From: CAUZWH01 sp965224275
GTDB lineage: Bacteria > Pseudomonadota > Alphaproteobacteria > SHVV01
Reading direction: 5' to 3'
Assembly (NCBI GenBank): GCA_965224275.1
Contig: CBDCYR010000005.1
Span: 434,001-498,000 of the forward strand
Length of the DNA stretch: 64,000 bases
Shown: piece after piece, positions 63,935-64,000 of the stretch
Layout: the number at the start of each line of letters is the position of its first letter
How positions within the stretch are numbered: the stretch's first letter is position 1
The notes under the pieces: model-generated
Seen by the model: only the letters and a program-made list of their open reading frames with translations
The model's database searches: none
Told to the model about the DNA's origin: nothing
Program-made: the position numbers and the translations under genes

Positions 63935-64000
63935 ATGCCGATGAAAAACCCACCGCATCCCGGCCGCAATGTCCGCCTCACATGTTTGGAACCACTGGGC
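63935..64000 (+). CDS. higA: HigA-type antitoxin, partial (cut by window end)
   Basis: The frame starting MPMKNPPHPGRNVRLTCLEP matches the N-terminus of the HigA/VapI antitoxin family, an XRE-type helix-turn-helix protein. The gene runs off the window. It lies 14 nt after higB, the toxin-first order typical of higBA. The ATG at 63935 follows AGAAGGACT. Confidence 0.8.
   Translation, partial: MPMKNPPHPGRNVRLTCLEPLG

Overview
The window is GC-rich with tight, co-oriented operons. It looks like an alphaproteobacterium: it carries a DUF3126 protein, TRAP transporters, a ligase-associated DNA-repair cluster and an otsBA trehalose locus. I cannot name the genus. No rRNA, tRNA or CRISPR array was recognised.

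Layout. (1) 168-16371: two TRAP transporters (dctPQM at 168-3101; dctQM at 13178-15113 divergent from dctP at 15254-16321) around three paralogous amidohydrolase_2 genes and a FAD oxidoreductase. This part is heavily invaded by insertion sequences. Two IS5/IS1031-like copies lie here (a third is at 32.8 kb), and an IS256 element sits inside an IS1182-like element. (2) 16437-17594: a MetE-like protein whose single long frame contains one in-frame UGA followed at once by a bacterial-SECIS-like hairpin. (3) 17729-31088: a ten-gene leftward operon (GntR regulator, hydantoinase A/B, enolase-superfamily enzyme, LLM flavin oxidoreductase, NDP-forming acyl-CoA synthetase, Mo-hydroxylase L/M/S, AhpD-like protein), probably one catabolic pathway of unknown substrate. 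(4) 31256-38159: an EF-hand/TolA-like exported protein, a glucokinase split by an intact IS, and otsB-GH15-otsA. (5) 38601-47237: FAH-family hydrolase, P450, two Rieske oxygenases, a ParE/RHH toxin-antitoxin pair and a DUF6434 protein. (6) 47307-51169: a second hydantoinase pair. (7) 51298-53558: a tandem array of about 183-bp repeats with an IS110/IS1111-type element inside; its right non-coding end contains sequences matching both sides of its own target, as expected for a bridge RNA. (8) 53560-60476: formyl-THF cyclo-ligase and pdeM, lhr-like helicase, MBL exonuclease and DNA ligase. (9) 60607-64000: DUF2306 protein, amidohydrolase, alpha/beta hydrolase and a HigBA pair cut by the window end.

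Transport proteins, hydantoinases, amidohydrolases, ring-hydroxylating oxygenases and a Mo-hydroxylase together suggest a heterotroph that degrades nitrogenous and aromatic organics. Intergenic DNA is rich in several families of hairpin repeats whose stems vary in a compensated way. Genes broken in this window: glk and the FAD oxidoreductase (by IS), two of three IS1031-like transposases, the IS1182 transposase, and three genes (ring-hydroxylase beta subunit, IS110 transposase, higB) each by one extra C in a CCA context, which may be real or a consensus error.
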